DNA from: Pelagibius litoralis
GTDB taxonomy: Bacteria; Pseudomonadota; Alphaproteobacteria; Kiloniellales; Kiloniellaceae
Length of the DNA: 64,000 nt
Assembly (NCBI RefSeq): GCF_011683915.1
Contig: NZ_JAAQPH010000003.1
Coordinates: forward strand, 124,001 to 188,000
Direction: 5' to 3'
The position numbers and the translations under genes were made by a program. Position 1 is the stretch's first letter; every line of letters begins with the position of its first letter. The notes beneath the pieces were generated by a model. That model ran no database searches. It was not told where the DNA came from and saw only the letters and a program-made list of their open reading frames with translations. Below, piece after piece: positions 8,018 through 17,415 of the stretch.

Positions 8018-9088
8018 TCAGCTCCCCCGCACCAGGGACGGCAGTTCGAGCGGCACGAAACCGTAGTGCTTCAGCCAGCGCAGATCGGTCTCGTAGAAGA
8101 TCCTGAGATCGGGGAAGCCGTACTTCAGCATGGCGATGCGCTCGATGCCCATACCGAAGGCAAAGCCCTGATAGACCTCCGGGTCGATGCCGCAGTTGGC
8201 CAGCACCTTGGGGTGCACCATGCCGGAACCGAGGATTTCCAGCCAGTCCTTGCCCGGCCCGATCTTCAGCTCGCCGCCCTCGCGGCTGCAGCCGATGTCG
8301 ACCTCGGCCGAGGGCTCGGTGAAGGGGAAATAGCTGGGCCGGAAGCGCAGCGGCAGATCGTCGATGCCGAAATAGGCGCGGCAGAAGGCGGTCAGGGTGC
8401 CCTTCAGGTGGCCCATATGCGTCTTCTTGTCGATCACCAGCCCTTCGACCTGATGGAACATCGGCGAATGGGTGGCGTCGTGATCCGCGCGGAAAGTCCG
8501 GCCCGGCACGATGATGCGGATCGGCGGCTTCTCGGAGAGCATGGTGCGGATCTGCACCGGCGAGGTATGGGTACGCAAAACCTTGCGCGAGCCGTCCTCG
8601 GCCGGGCGCAGGTAAAAGGTATCCATATCCTGGCGGGCAGGATGCGACTCGTGGATGTTCAAGGCCGTGAAGTTGTGGAAGTCGTCCTCGATGTGCGGGC
8701 CCTCGGCGACCGAAAAACCCATCTCGCCGAAGATCGCCACCAGTTCTTCCCAGGTCTGGCTGATCGGATGGATCCGGCCCACCTCGGCCGGACGCGCCGG
8801 CAGGGTGACGTCGATGGCTTCCTTTGCCAGCCGCGCCTCCAGCGCCGTCTCTTCCAGATCGCCGCGGCGCGATTCGATTGCCGCGTTGAGCGCTTCCTTC
8901 ACCCGGTTGAGGCCCTGGCCGGCTTCCTTGCGCTCGTCCGGCGACAAGCTGCCCAGGGTCTTCAGCCGCTGGGTCAGTTCGCCCTTCTTGCCGAGCGCCT
9001 GGACGCGCAACTGCTCAAGGGTTTCCAGGTCGCCCGCCGCGGCCACCCGGTCGATGAGACTGCTTTGCAGCTGCTCCAGACTATCCAT
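8018..9088 (-). CDS. pheS: Phenylalanine-tRNA ligase alpha subunit
   Basis: The 356-residue catalytic subunit. After an N-terminal coiled coil (about residues 1-90) it shows class II synthetase motifs: motif 1 around [19 protein letters not shown], motif 2 [19 protein letters not shown] and motif 3 [17 protein letters not shown]. It activates phenylalanine and charges tRNA-Phe with the beta subunit. It is followed by pheT after a four-base gap and preceded by rplT at 117 bases, the ancestral order of this operon. The length agrees with other alphaproteobacterial PheS. Confidence 0.98.
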   Translation of the reverse strand: MDSLEQLQSSLIDRVAAAGDLETLEQLRVQALGKKGELTQRLKTLGSLSPDERKEAGQGLNRVKEALNAAIESRRGDLEETALEARLAKEAIDVTLPARPAEVGRIHPISQTWEELVAIFGEMGFSVAEGPHIEDDFHNFTALNIHESHPARQDMDTFYLRPAEDGSRKVLRTHTSPVQIRTMLSEKPPIRIIVPGRTFRADHDATHSPMFHQVEGLVIDKKTHMGHLKGTLTAFCRAYFGIDDLPLRFRPSYFPFTEPSAEVDIGCSREGGELKIGPGKDWLEILGSGMVHPKVLANCGIDPEVYQGFAFGMGIERIAMLKYGFPDLRIFYETDLRWLKHYGFVPLELPSLVRGS

Positions 9089-9205
9089 GACTGCCTTCTG
9101 TCCGCCTTTGCCGTGTCGCCCCGCGTTTCAAACGATGGGGGCAACCCGGCAGGGTCCCGTCCGGCGGCGGCCTTTGCGGGGCGCGCTACCGGACCACGAG
9201 AGGCG

Positions 9206-9562
9206 TCAGGCCCTTGCGGCCTTCGCCTGTTCGACCAGGGACTTAAAGGCCTCGGGCTCACGCACCGCCAGGTCAGACAGAACCTTGCGGTCCAGCTCGA
9301 TGCCAGCCAGCTGGATACCGTTCATGAACTGGGAATAGGTCAGGCCGTGCTCGCGGGCGCCGGCGTTGATGCGCTGGATCCAGAGCGAGCGGAAGTTGCG
9401 CTTCCTGACCCGGCGATCGCGGTAGGCGTACTGCAGGCCTTTTTCGACCCGCTCGATCGCAACGGTGAAGACGTTCTTGCCGCGGCCGCGGTAACCCTTG
9501 GCGCGCTTCAGGACTTTCTGGTGGCGGGCGTGCGTGGTGACGCCGCGTTTTACTCTTGCCAT
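9206..9562 (-). CDS. rplT: 50S ribosomal protein L20
   Basis: At 118 residues this has the standard L20 length and opens with the family signature [19 protein letters not shown]. The very basic N-terminal tail and the globular C-terminal domain ([20 protein letters not shown]) are intact. L20 is needed for early 50S assembly and in enterobacteria represses its own operon by binding the leader mRNA. Whether that control exists here cannot be seen. It lies 13 bases after rpmI. Confidence 0.98.
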   Translation of the reverse strand: MARVKRGVTTHARHQKVLKRAKGYRGRGKNVFTVAIERVEKGLQYAYRDRRVRKRNFRSLWIQRINAGAREHGLTYSQFMNGIQLAGIELDRKVLSDLAVREPEAFKSLVEQAKAARA

Positions 9563-9575
9563 GGCGTGCCTCTCC

Positions 9576-9779
9576 TTACTTCGCGTAGGGCAGGAAGTTA
9601 CGCCGCACGACCTTGGCGTCGGCGTCGCAGAGCAGCGCGGAGCCCCTTGCGTTGCGGATCATCTTCTGGGAGCGCTTGCGCATGCCGTGGCGTTTGCCCG
9701 CCTGGTTCATGCGCACTTTGCCAGTGGCGGTAAGCCGGAAGCGCTTCTTCGCCCCGGACTTGTTCTTCAGCTTGGGCAT
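9576..9779 (-). CDS. rpmI: 50S ribosomal protein L35
   Basis: The 67-residue protein matches L35, with the start [15 protein letters not shown], the central [21 protein letters not shown] and the C-terminal [10 protein letters not shown] longer open frame extends upstream to 9890, but its extra 37 residues are unlike the family, and an AAAGGA ribosome-binding site lies nine bases before the chosen ATG. It begins the rpmI-rplT-pheS-pheT run. Unlike in E. coli, infC does not lie directly upstream; bdcR and bdcA intervene. Confidence 0.97.
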   Translation of the reverse strand: MPKLKNKSGAKKRFRLTATGKVRMNQAGKRHGMRKRSQKMIRNARGSALLCDADAKVVRRNFLPYAK

Positions 9780-9931
9780 TTTGCATCCTTTCTGAACGAA
9801 ACGAGACTGTTTGAGCGGCTGGGCATGCCCTTTCGCCGGACCACTCGGTAAGGAACGCGGGGTTATAGCGGCCCCAAAGCCGGAATGCAAGACGGCGCAT
9901 CGGGCCCGGAATTCCGGGCTTCAGGGGGGGC

Positions 9932-10552
9932 TCAGCCGGGGCTGTCCGGGCAGGCGGCGCGGAAGCCGGTACCGGCCAGGGCAGCGGCCTCGATCAGGGC
10001 CTCTCGGGGCATGCCGTCGCGGGCCGCCGCCGAGAGGCCGGCAAGGACCACCCCGACAAAGTCGGCCAGGCGCCCGGCTCCGCCCGGATAGTCCCGCTCC
10101 GGGAGATCGCGGCGCAGGCGGTCGACGATGCCCTGGCGGGAAGCCGCCTTCAGCCTCGCCATGAAGGCACAGACCGACGGGTCGGCGGAATTGCGGGCCC
10201 CGTCCAGAATCAGGCAGCCCGGACGCCCGGGATCGGCACTATAGGCCTCTGCAGCGCGGATAAAGAGCCTGGGGATCACCGCGTCAACGCGTCCCTCTTC
10301 TGCCAAGGCAGCCTGGATCACGGCCCCGTCGCGTGAGCGATAGAGCGCCACCGCCCGCTCGAAAAGCCCTTGTTTGCTGCCGAAAGCCGCATACAGGCTG
10401 GGCGGTTTCACACCGGTCGCCTGGCTGAGTTCGGCGACGCCGACCGCGTCGTAGCCGCGCTCATGGAACAGCGCCAGGGCGGTTTCCACGGCCGCTTCGG
10501 GGTCGAAGGCACGGGGTCGCCCTCGGGTCGGTTTTGTTTTTTTAACAGTCAT
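9932..10552 (-). CDS. bdcR: TetR/AcrR-family repressor, BdcR-like
   Basis: A 206-residue TetR-type regulator. The N-terminal helix-turn-helix includes GRPRAFDPEAAVETALALF, GVAELSQATGVKPPSLYAAFGSKQGLF and a ligand-binding domain containing a GCLIL segment and GLSAAARDGM. These segments recall E. coli BdcR (YjgJ), which sits divergently from bdcA exactly as here. Start 10552 (MTVKK) was chosen because the longer frame to 10612 would run through the probable operator. It probably represses the divergent reductase and itself. The effector is unknown. Confidence 0.8.
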   Translation of the reverse strand: MTVKKTKPTRGRPRAFDPEAAVETALALFHERGYDAVGVAELSQATGVKPPSLYAAFGSKQGLFERAVALYRSRDGAVIQAALAEEGRVDAVIPRLFIRAAEAYSADPGRPGCLILDGARNSADPSVCAFMARLKAASRQGIVDRLRRDLPERDYPGGAGRLADFVGVVLAGLSAAARDGMPREALIEAAALAGTGFRAACPDSPG

Positions 10553-10590
10553 TACACTTTTCTCTTGCAACCGCTTCTGAAGATTATATC

Positions 10591-10602
10591 TAACGATCAC
10601 TA
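10591..10602. promoter_or_regulatory. Candidate operator of the BdcR-like repressor
   Basis: The imperfect palindrome TAACGATCACTA (TA-N2-GATC-N2-TA) lies midway between the divergent starts, in an AT-rich patch unlike its surroundings. TetR-family operators often have this form. Binding is inferred. Confidence 0.4.
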
Positions 10603-10664
10603 CAAAATTCAACTCACAACGATCCCGATCTTACTTAACCCCAACCTCATTCAGGAGCCGCTTC

Positions 10665-11378
10665 ATGACTTCCCTCTCCAACAAGAAAGCCCTGGTTCTC
10701 GGTGGCAGCCGTGGCATCGGTGCCGCCATCGTCGAACGCTTTGCCCGGGAAGGCGCCGAGACGCGCTTCACCTATGCCGGTTCGACCGAGGCCGCAACGG
10801 CCCTTGCCGGAAAATCCGGCGCAAAGGCGATCCAGAGCGATTCCGGCGACCGCCAGGCCCTTACCAAAACGATCGCCGATCAGGGCCCGCTGGACATCCT
10901 GGTGGTGAATGCCGGAGTGCTGGTGATGGGCGACCCGCTGGAGACCGACCCCGATGCCGTCGACCGCATGATCGACATCAACGTCCGCAGCCCCTATCAC
11001 GCCGCCATCGAGGCGGCGCGTAAGATGAACGAGGACGGTCGCATCGTGGTCATCGGCTCGGTGAACGGCGACCGCATGCCGTTTCCCGGCGGCGCGGCCT
11101 ATGCACTCACCAAATCGGCCATGCAGGGGCTGGTCCGGGGGCTCGCCCGCGACTTCGGGTCGCGCGGCATCACCGTCAATGCGGTCCAGCCGGGGCCCGT
11201 AGATACCGACATGAACCCCGCCGACGGGCCGATGAAAGACGCCATGCATTCCTTCATGGCGATCAAACGCCATGCCGCGCCGGCGGAAGTCGCCGGCATG
11301 GTGACTTATCTGGTGGGTCCGGAAGCCGGCATCGTGACCGGCGCCCTGCATACCATTGACGGTGGTTTCGGCGCCTAG
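10665..11378 (+). CDS. bdcA: Short-chain dehydrogenase, BdcA-like
   Basis: A 237-residue classical SDR. The cofactor motif is LGGSRGIGAA (residues 13-22), NAG follows in the Rossmann core, and the active site is Ser of IGSVNGDRMP with Tyr/Lys in YALTKSAMQG. Segments such as RFTYAGS, IGSVNGDRMP, LARDFGSRGIT, MAIKRHA and LHTIDGGFGA closely resemble E. coli BdcA (YjgI), described as a c-di-GMP-binding biofilm dispersal factor. The divergent TetR gene supports the same identity. Whether it reduces a metabolite or binds c-di-GMP is not decidable from sequence. The pair interrupts the infC-rpmI order. Confidence 0.85.
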   Translation: MTSLSNKKALVLGGSRGIGAAIVERFAREGAETRFTYAGSTEAATALAGKSGAKAIQSDSGDRQALTKTIADQGPLDILVVNAGVLVMGDPLETDPDAVDRMIDINVRSPYHAAIEAARKMNEDGRIVVIGSVNGDRMPFPGGAAYALTKSAMQGLVRGLARDFGSRGITVNAVQPGPVDTDMNPADGPMKDAMHSFMAIKRHAAPAEVAGMVTYLVGPEAGIVTGALHTIDGGFGA

Positions 11379-11417
11379 CGCCTCGGCGACGGCGGTTTCG
11401 GCTTAAGAAGAAGCCCG

Positions 11418-11452
11418 GTCACCCTGCGGAAATCGCATTTCAGCAGGGTGAC
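11418..11452. terminator. Strong hairpin between convergent bdcA and infC
   Basis: Ten perfect pairs GTCACCCTGC / GCAGGGTGAC enclose a further GAAAT/ATTTC helix. It lies between two convergent genes and probably ends one or both transcripts. No clean U-tract follows on either strand. Confidence 0.55.
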
Positions 11453-11490
11453 TTCGCCATTCCCCTGACGACTGGACGGTGGTGACGCCC

Positions 11491-12027
11491 CTAGCGCGGC
11501 GCCATGACCATGGTCATCTGGCGGCCTTCGAGTTTCGGAAACTGCTCGACTTTGGCGGTTTCCTCCATCTCCTCACGGACCCGGTCCAGGACGTTCTTGC
11601 CGATTTCCTGGTGCACCATTTCACGGCCCCGGAAACGCATGGTCACCTTGACCTTGTCGCCCTCGCCGATGAAACGATGGATGGCGCGCATCTTCACCTC
11701 ATAGTCATGGGTATCGATGTTGGGCCGCATCTTGATTTCCTTGACGTCGATCGTCTTCTGCTTCTTGCGGGCCTCGTTCTTTTTCTTCTGCGCTTCGTAG
11801 CGGAAGCGCCCGTAGTCGAGGATCTTGCAAACCGGCGGATCGGCGTTGGGCGAGACCTCCATCAGATCCATACCGGCAGCCATGGCGCGGCTGAGCGCGT
11901 CTACTGTCGAAACAACCCCGACCTGTTCGCCGTTTTCGTCGACCAGGCGCACCTGCGGTACGGTGATGAGTTCGTTGACGCGCGGCCCATCGCGGGACGG
12001 CGTAGTGTCAAAGGGTGGGCGTGCTAT
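11491..12027 (-). CDS. infC: Translation initiation factor IF-3, predicted AUA start
   Basis: IF-3 binds the 30S subunit, blocks premature 50S joining and proofreads start codons. The frame encodes all of it: the N-terminal domain (GPRVNELITVPQVRLVDENGEQ...), the Lys-rich linker (FRYEAQKKKNEARKKQK) and the C-terminal domain ending KLEGRQMTMVMAPR. The usual ATG/GTG/TTG codons only allow a 153-residue product starting at GTG 11952, which lacks the conserved DGPRVNE segment. Extending upstream, the frame begins at ATA 12027 with AGGAG eight bases before it, giving 178 residues, the normal length. infC is known for non-standard starts in other bacteria. Confidence 0.93.
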   Translation of the reverse strand: MARPPFDTTPSRDGPRVNELITVPQVRLVDENGEQVGVVSTVDALSRAMAAGMDLMEVSPNADPPVCKILDYGRFRYEAQKKKNEARKKQKTIDVKEIKMRPNIDTHDYEVKMRAIHRFIGEGDKVKVTMRFRGREMVHQEIGKNVLDRVREEMEETAKVEQFPKLEGRQMTMVMAPR

Positions 12028-12035
12028 TGTTTAGG

Positions 12036-12040
12036 CTCCT
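12036..12040 (-). promoter_or_regulatory. Ribosome-binding site that fixes the infC start
   Basis: AGGAG on the minus strand lies eight bases upstream of the ATA at 12027-12025. A stop codon (TAA) in the same frame lies six bases before the ATA, so no earlier start exists. An AUA start would let IF-3 repress its own translation, as known for the AUU start of E. coli infC. Confidence 0.75.
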
Positions 12041-12194
12041 CGTTTCCATCCATATGCGGGTAACCACTCTACTGAATTTCGAAAAATGCCCCGCCATGGC
12101 TGGCGGCGGCTTCCCCTCTCGGCTTGCGCAGGCCCTGCGGTCTCCCGGTTGCCGGATCAGGCGGGCTGCAAGGCAGCGCCGACCGACACAACGA

Positions 12195-14147
12195 CTAAGA
12201 GGCCGGCTGCGCTGACGCGCCCGGACCCGCTGCTTCCGCCTCAATCCTAGCCACTGCGTCGTCAAGCGCAAGATTCTCTTGCTCCTTGCTGCCCAGACGG
12301 CGGAGCGCAACCTTGCCCTCTTCGGCCTCGCGGCGGCCGACCACCGCCAGGACGGGCACCTTGGCCAGGGAGTGTTCGCGCACCTTGTAGTTGATTTTTT
12401 CGTTGCGCAGATCGGCCTCGACCCGGATCCCCGCAGCCGCCAGTTTCTCTTTTACCTGAGAGGCGTAGTCGTCTGCATCAGAGGTAATGGTCGCAACCAC
12501 AACCTGCAACGGCGCCAACCAAAGCGGGAAACGGCCGGCGTGCTGCTCGATCAGGATCGCCAGGAAGCGCTCGAAAGATCCGAGGATTGCCCGGTGCAGC
12601 ATGACCGGGCGGTGTTTCTCGCCATCTTCGCCGACATAAGACGCCCCAAGGCGCTCCGGCACCACAAAATCGACCTGGAAGGTGCCGCACTGCCAGTCGC
12701 GCCCGATGGCGTCACGCAGCACGAATTCCAGCTTCGGCCCGTAGAAAGCCCCCTCGCCCGGGTTCAGGCTGTAAGTCAGGCCGGCTTCCTCCACCGCGTT
12801 CTTCAGCGCCGCCTCGGCCCGGTCCCAGGTGGCATCGTCGCCGGCGCGTACCGGCGGGCGGTCGGAGAATTTCACCACCAGCTCGTCGAAACCGAAATCC
12901 CGATAGATGCTCTGCAGCAGGTCGCAGAAGATCACCGTCTCGCTGTTGATCTGCTCCGGCATCGAGAAGATATGGCCATCGTCCTGGGTAAAGGCACGCA
13001 CCCGCATCAGGCCGTGCAGCGCGCCCGAGGGCTCGTTGCGGTGGCAGGAACCGAACTCCGCCATGCGCAGCGGCAGGTCGCGGTAACTGGTGATGCCCTG
13101 CTTGAAGATCTGCACATGGCCGGGACAGTTCATCGGCTTCACCGCCAGAACGCGATCCTCTGATTCGGCGATGAACATATGCTCGTGGAACTTCTCCCAG
13201 TGGCCCGAGGCCTCCCAGAGCGAGCGGTCGATCAGCTGCGGGGTCTTCACTTCCACATAACCCGCCGCCGCCTGTCGCCGGCGCATGTAGGCCTCGACGG
13301 TGCGGTAGAGGGTCCAGCCCTTGGGGTGCCAGAAGACCGAGCCCACCGCCTCTTCCTGCAGGTGGAACAGGTTCATCTCCCGGCCCAGGCGGCGGTGGTC
13401 GCGCTTCTCCGCCTCCTCAACCATGGTGAGATAGGCCTTCAGCTGCTTTTCGGTTTCCCAGCAGGTGCCATAGACGCGCTGCAGCTGCTCGTTCTTGGCG
13501 TCGCCGCGCCAATAGGCCCCGGAAACCTTGGTCAGCTTGAAGGCATGGCCCAGCTTCCTGGTCGACGGCAGGTGCGGGCCGATGCAGAGATCGAGCCAGT
13601 CGCCCTGGCGGTAGATCGAGATCTCCGCATCGCGGGCCAGCGTTTCGATATGCTCGGCCTTGTACTTCTCGCCGATCTTCGAAAAGTGCCGGATCGCGTC
13701 ATCGCGCTCCCAGACCTCGCGGGTGATGGTTTCGTCACGGTCGACGATCTCGTGCATGCGCTTTTCGATCGCCGCCAGGTCTTCCGGCGTGAAAGGCACC
13801 GCCCGGGCAAAGTCGTAGTAAAAGCCGTTCTCGATGGCCGGCCCGAAGGTCACCTGGGTATCGGGATAAAGCTCCTGCACCGCCTCGGCCAGCACATGGG
13901 CGCAGTCATGGCGCAGCAGCTCCAGGCTGTCTTCATGGCCCGCGGTGACGATCTCGATGGCGGCATCTTCTGCGATAGGCGCGGAAAGGTCCTTCAGAAC
14001 GCCGCCCACCTTGACGGCCAGCGCCGCCTTGGCGAGGCCCGGTCCAATGCTGGCGGCAACCTCGGCACCGGTCACCGGCCCCGCATAGGCGCGGGCGGAC
14101 CCGTCAGGCAGGGTGATCGAGACTTGCTTTTCTTCCGTCAGATCCAT
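12195..14147 (-). CDS. thrS: Threonine-tRNA ligase
   Basis: A 650-residue class II synthetase with the full ThrRS layout: a TGS domain ([12 protein letters not shown], residues 10-70), the editing domain with [11 protein letters not shown] and ENGFYYDF, and a catalytic core with the zinc-site cysteine in MNCPGH. Motif 2 includes [17 protein letters not shown], motif 3 lies around AILGSFERF, and the C-terminal anticodon-binding domain contains [13 protein letters not shown]. Start 14147 (MDLTEEKQ) gives the family length; the frame continues upstream without similarity. thrS precedes infC on the same strand, the ancestral order. Confidence 0.98.
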   Translation of the reverse strand: MDLTEEKQVSITLPDGSARAYAGPVTGAEVAASIGPGLAKAALAVKVGGVLKDLSAPIAEDAAIEIVTAGHEDSLELLRHDCAHVLAEAVQELYPDTQVTFGPAIENGFYYDFARAVPFTPEDLAAIEKRMHEIVDRDETITREVWERDDAIRHFSKIGEKYKAEHIETLARDAEISIYRQGDWLDLCIGPHLPSTRKLGHAFKLTKVSGAYWRGDAKNEQLQRVYGTCWETEKQLKAYLTMVEEAEKRDHRRLGREMNLFHLQEEAVGSVFWHPKGWTLYRTVEAYMRRRQAAAGYVEVKTPQLIDRSLWEASGHWEKFHEHMFIAESEDRVLAVKPMNCPGHVQIFKQGITSYRDLPLRMAEFGSCHRNEPSGALHGLMRVRAFTQDDGHIFSMPEQINSETVIFCDLLQSIYRDFGFDELVVKFSDRPPVRAGDDATWDRAEAALKNAVEEAGLTYSLNPGEGAFYGPKLEFVLRDAIGRDWQCGTFQVDFVVPERLGASYVGEDGEKHRPVMLHRAILGSFERFLAILIEQHAGRFPLWLAPLQVVVATITSDADDYASQVKEKLAAAGIRVEADLRNEKINYKVREHSLAKVPVLAVVGRREAEEGKVALRRLGSKEQENLALDDAVARIEAEAAGPGASAQPAS

Positions 14148-14244
14148 CGAGATGCTTTGCACGCAGTTTTCAAGGGGTTGCGGAGCCCGCAGGCTGGAAA
14201 CCCGGTCCCGAAGCGGCGCAACTCTAGAAGGATTCCAACTGCTG

Positions 14245-15459
14245 TCAAGGATCGGTGCCCGGCGCCCAGGCCCCGGCCCGCAGGACTTCCTTATAGAGCG
14301 ACAGGGTCTTGGCGCACATCTGATCCTTGGAGAAGTGCTGCCGCACCCGGGCGATGGCCTCGTCATGCAGCTGCGCCCGCGCTTCGGGCGAGAGGCCCAG
14401 GGCCTTGCGCAAAGACCCGGCCAGGGCTTCGGCATTGCCGGAGGGAAACAGAAAGCCGGTCCGCTCGGCCAGCAGTTGTTCGCGCGCACCGCCATGATCG
14501 CTCGCCACCACCGGGCGGCCCAAAGCCTGGGCCTCGCCGACAATGCGGCCAAATCCCTCAGGGTCGGTCGAGGCGGAAACCACGACGTCGGACAGCATAT
14601 AGGCTGCCGGCATGTCGCTGCATTCGTCCAGCAGCGAGACCCGGCCCGCCAGGCCGTGCTGATTGATCAGTTCCTCCAGCTCGCGGCGATAGGCCGTGCG
14701 TCCCTGGTCGGAGCCGACCAGGACACAGCGGTATTCGATATCGCGCAGCTTGCTGAGCGCTTCCAACAACACCGCCTGCCCCTTCCAGCGGGTCAGCCGT
14801 CCGGGCATGAGGATCAGAGGTTGGCCGTCCGCGAGACGCCAGCGCGTCGACAGCTGGATCATGCGTTCCGCGCTGACCCTGTCGGGATCGAAACGCGCCA
14901 GATCGACGCCGCGATGGATGACCCGCAGCATCTTTGGGTCAATCTTATAGTTGGTGCGGACGTGTTCGGCGATGAACTCCGAAATCGCAATGACGCGCTC
15001 GCCGTCGGCCATCACCGCGTTGTAGCGCTTCTTCAAGGCGTTCGAGAAATTGTAGGGAGCGTGAAAGGTGGTGACGAAGTGACAGCCGGTGCGCCGCGCC
15101 GCCGCCCGGGCCGACCAGGCCGGCGCGCGCGAGCGGGCATGGACCAGATCGACTTTGTAGCTCTCGATCACCCGGGCAAGGCGGGTGACGTTGCGGTGTA
15201 TGACCAGGGGGTTCTTGGACGCCAGCGGCAGCTTCAGGTGCAGCGCACCCAGCCGCTTCAGGTCGTTCTCCATCGGCCCGCCCTCGGAGGCGACGATGGC
15301 GGTACCGCCGTCGGCGATGATCGCACCGGCGATGTCCACCGTGCCGCGCTCCGCGCCGCCGGTCACCAGCGCCGGCAGCACCTGGAGCACGACCGGCCCC
15401 TGCGCACCGGTCGCGCTTTTGACCTGCGTGGCCGTGATGTTACCTTCCGCGGCAGTCAT
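14245..15459 (-). CDS. Glycosyltransferase family 4 (GT-B fold)
   Basis: A retaining glycosyltransferase of about 404 residues. The N-terminal Rossmann half has the acceptor-side signature [18 protein letters not shown]. The C-terminal half has the nucleotide-sugar site [10 protein letters not shown] and the E-x7-E region [20 protein letters not shown]. No membrane span is visible, so it is a cytoplasmic or peripheral enzyme, probably in surface polysaccharide or lipopolysaccharide synthesis. Start 15459 (MTAAEGN) has GGAGG upstream; ATG 15486 is an alternative. It follows no obvious polysaccharide cluster and is divergent from the hydrolase at 15523. Confidence 0.85.
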   Translation of the reverse strand: MTAAEGNITATQVKSATGAQGPVVLQVLPALVTGGAERGTVDIAGAIIADGGTAIVASEGGPMENDLKRLGALHLKLPLASKNPLVIHRNVTRLARVIESYKVDLVHARSRAPAWSARAAARRTGCHFVTTFHAPYNFSNALKKRYNAVMADGERVIAISEFIAEHVRTNYKIDPKMLRVIHRGVDLARFDPDRVSAERMIQLSTRWRLADGQPLILMPGRLTRWKGQAVLLEALSKLRDIEYRCVLVGSDQGRTAYRRELEELINQHGLAGRVSLLDECSDMPAAYMLSDVVVSASTDPEGFGRIVGEAQALGRPVVASDHGGAREQLLAERTGFLFPSGNAEALAGSLRKALGLSPEARAQLHDEAIARVRQHFSKDQMCAKTLSLYKEVLRAGAWAPGTDP

Positions 15460-15522
15460 CCCGCGACACCCCTCCGTCGGGCCCATAAGGCCTGAAGTAC
15501 GACGGTAAACCTGAGAGAAATC

Positions 15523-16341
15523 ATGTCGAATCCCGATTCGCCGACCGACCAGCCGCCGCAAACCTTAGCCTGCGAAGACGGGACCATCCTCGCCTATTAC
15601 AAGACGGCGACAGGAAAAGCCAGTGCCGAGGGACACCCGGATGCACCCGGCCTGCTGTTCCTGGGCGGCTTCATGTCCGATATGACCGGCAGCAAGGCCC
15701 TGGCACTGGAAGACTTCGCCGGCAAGCGTGGGCAGGCCTTTGTGCGATTCGACTATCGTGGACACGGCGCCTCCGAAGGCCGCTTTACCGATGGCACCAT
15801 CGGCACCTGGCTGGCCGATGCCCTGGCAGTTCTGGACAGGCTCACCGAAGGGCCGCAGATCGTCGTCGGGTCCTCCATGGGCGGATGGATCATGCTGCTG
15901 CTCGCCCTGGCCCGGCCGGAACGCATCGCCGGCCTGGTCGGGATCGCCGCCGCCCCGGACTTTACCGAGGAGATCATCGGCCCGCGCACCACCGATGCCT
16001 TTCGCGAAAAGATGGCTCAAGACGGCTACATCCTCTACCCCTCGGCCTACAGCGAGGAGCCCTACACCATTACCAACGACCTGATCGAGGAGGGGCGCAA
16101 TCACCTGCTGCTGAAGGGGCCGATCCCGATCACGGCGCCGGTACGCCTGCTCTACGGCATGCAGGACAGCGACGTGCCCTGGCAGATGGCGGTCCGGCTG
16201 TGCGAACTGCTGGAAAGCCGCGATGTCGAGCTGAGTATCGTGAAAAACGCCGGACATCGCTTCTCAGAGCCCGCGGAGATCGACCTGCTGCTGCGCACGG
16301 TGGCGGCGCTGAGCGATCCGCAGGGCCTGCCTGAATCCTAA
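15523..16341 (+). CDS. Alpha/beta-fold hydrolase, ABHD10-like
   Basis: A 272-residue alpha/beta hydrolase with oxyanion-loop LFLGGFMSDMTGSKA (residues 45-59), RFDYRGHGASEG, the nucleophile elbow VGSSMGGWIML (Ser about 117), a late acid near YGMQDSDVPW, and the catalytic His in KNAGHRFSEP. This layout resembles the ABHD10/palmitoyl-thioesterase group of carboxylesterases. There is no signal peptide, so it acts in the cytoplasm. The substrate is not predictable. It is divergent from the glycosyltransferase, with 63 bases between starts, and is followed by a repeat element. Confidence 0.85.
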   Translation: MSNPDSPTDQPPQTLACEDGTILAYYKTATGKASAEGHPDAPGLLFLGGFMSDMTGSKALALEDFAGKRGQAFVRFDYRGHGASEGRFTDGTIGTWLADALAVLDRLTEGPQIVVGSSMGGWIMLLLALARPERIAGLVGIAAAPDFTEEIIGPRTTDAFREKMAQDGYILYPSAYSEEPYTITNDLIEEGRNHLLLKGPIPITAPVRLLYGMQDSDVPWQMAVRLCELLESRDVELSIVKNAGHRFSEPAEIDLLLRTVAALSDPQGLPES

Positions 16342-16441
16342 GGCCGTTCCAGCCCGCACCCCCTCCCGGCCACCCAACGTCAGTATCCTATGGGTGGCCG
16401 GGAGGGGGTGCGGGCCGGTGCCGTCTTAATGAAAAAGGCTT
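16342..16441. repeat. Palindromic repeat family 1, full copy
   Basis: The same hairpin as at 1886 and 26662, with loop AACGTCAGTATCCTAT. In the arms CGCACCCCC pairs with GGGGGTGCG, whereas the other copies have CGCTCCCCC and GGGGGAGCG. Both sides have changed together, so pairing is preserved. Flanks are CCGTTCC on the left and GGTGCCGTC on the right. It fills the whole space between two convergent genes. Confidence 0.88.
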
Positions 16442-17354
16442 AGTATCCCTCGGCCAGAAGCGCATCCAGCCCGGTCCTGTAGCCCGGATAAGCCAGTTCG
16501 ACCGCCAGTTCCTCGTGCAGGCGCCGGTTGGACACCCGCTTGTTGTCGGCCCAGAAGCTGAGGCCCATGGGGGAAAGGCCGGCTTCTTCCAGAGGGACCA
16601 GCGGCGGCGGCTCGACCCCCAGAAGCCCGCAGGCATAGGCCGTCACCTCGGCCGGGGAGGCCGGATCGTCGTCGCAGACGTTGTAGACGCGCCCGGGCCT
16701 TGCGGCGGCCATGGAGGCCTGGAGCACCGTGGCGATGTCTTCGACATGGATGCGGCTGAAAACCTGTCCCGGGCTGTCGATCCGCTTGGCCCTGCCGGCC
16801 CTGACCGTATCCAGCATGGACCGGCCGGGCCCGTAGATGCCCGCCAGGCGGAAAATGTGGACCGGCAAAGCCTGATCCCGCCAGGCCCGCAGCCAGGCCT
16901 CCTCCGCCGCGACCCGCCGGCGGCTGCGCGCGGCGGAGGGCCGCAGTTCCGAGTCCTCATCCACCCAGCCGCCGTCGCGGCTGCCGTAAACCCCGGTGGT
17001 CGAGAGATAGCCGGCCCAGCGCACACCGCCCAGCGCGGCAAGCTGGCTGCCGTGAAGATCGAGGACCGGATCGCCCAGATCGTCCGGCGCGATGCTGATC
17101 AGCAGATGAGTCGTCCCGGCCAGGGCCGCCGCGGGGTCCGCCAGCGGTCGGTCGCGGTCGAAGAGGAAGACCTCGATCCCCTCGGCGGCCAGCGCGGTGG
17201 CCTTTTCCGGCGAGCGGGTGGTGCCGGCCAGCGCCCAGCCCTGCCCCTTCAGGCGCCGCGCCAGCGCCAGGGCGCTGAAGCCAAGGCCGAAACAGAACAG
17301 GCGGTGCCCGGCGGCGGGATCGGAATCTGACGGCGAAGGGACGGTTTCCACCAA
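16440..17354 (-). CDS. NAD-dependent epimerase-like SDR (YeeZ type)
   Basis: A 304-residue extended SDR. The cofactor motif is FCFGLGFSALALARRL near residue 20 (GxGxSA variant), with SIAPDD, GYLSTTGVYGSRDG for the active-site Ser/Thr and Tyr region, FRLAGIYGPGRS, and the C-terminal half YNVCDDDPASPAEV. These match bacterial proteins annotated as YeeZ-like sugar nucleotide epimerases, whose substrate is unknown. Initiation is at TTG or the adjacent GTG; GAGAT upstream is the likely ribosome-binding site. It is divergent from the TPR protein gene. Confidence 0.85.
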   Translation of the reverse strand: MVETVPSPSDSDPAAGHRLFCFGLGFSALALARRLKGQGWALAGTTRSPEKATALAAEGIEVFLFDRDRPLADPAAALAGTTHLLISIAPDDLGDPVLDLHGSQLAALGGVRWAGYLSTTGVYGSRDGGWVDEDSELRPSAARSRRRVAAEEAWLRAWRDQALPVHIFRLAGIYGPGRSMLDTVRAGRAKRIDSPGQVFSRIHVEDIATVLQASMAAARPGRVYNVCDDDPASPAEVTAYACGLLGVEPPPLVPLEEAGLSPMGLSFWADNKRVSNRRLHEELAVELAYPGYRTGLDALLAEGY

Positions 17355-17415
17355 AGGGCATCTCGCTTAAGTTGGCGCCGGGCAACGTTGAGAGAAGAAG
17401 CATATAGGACATAGC

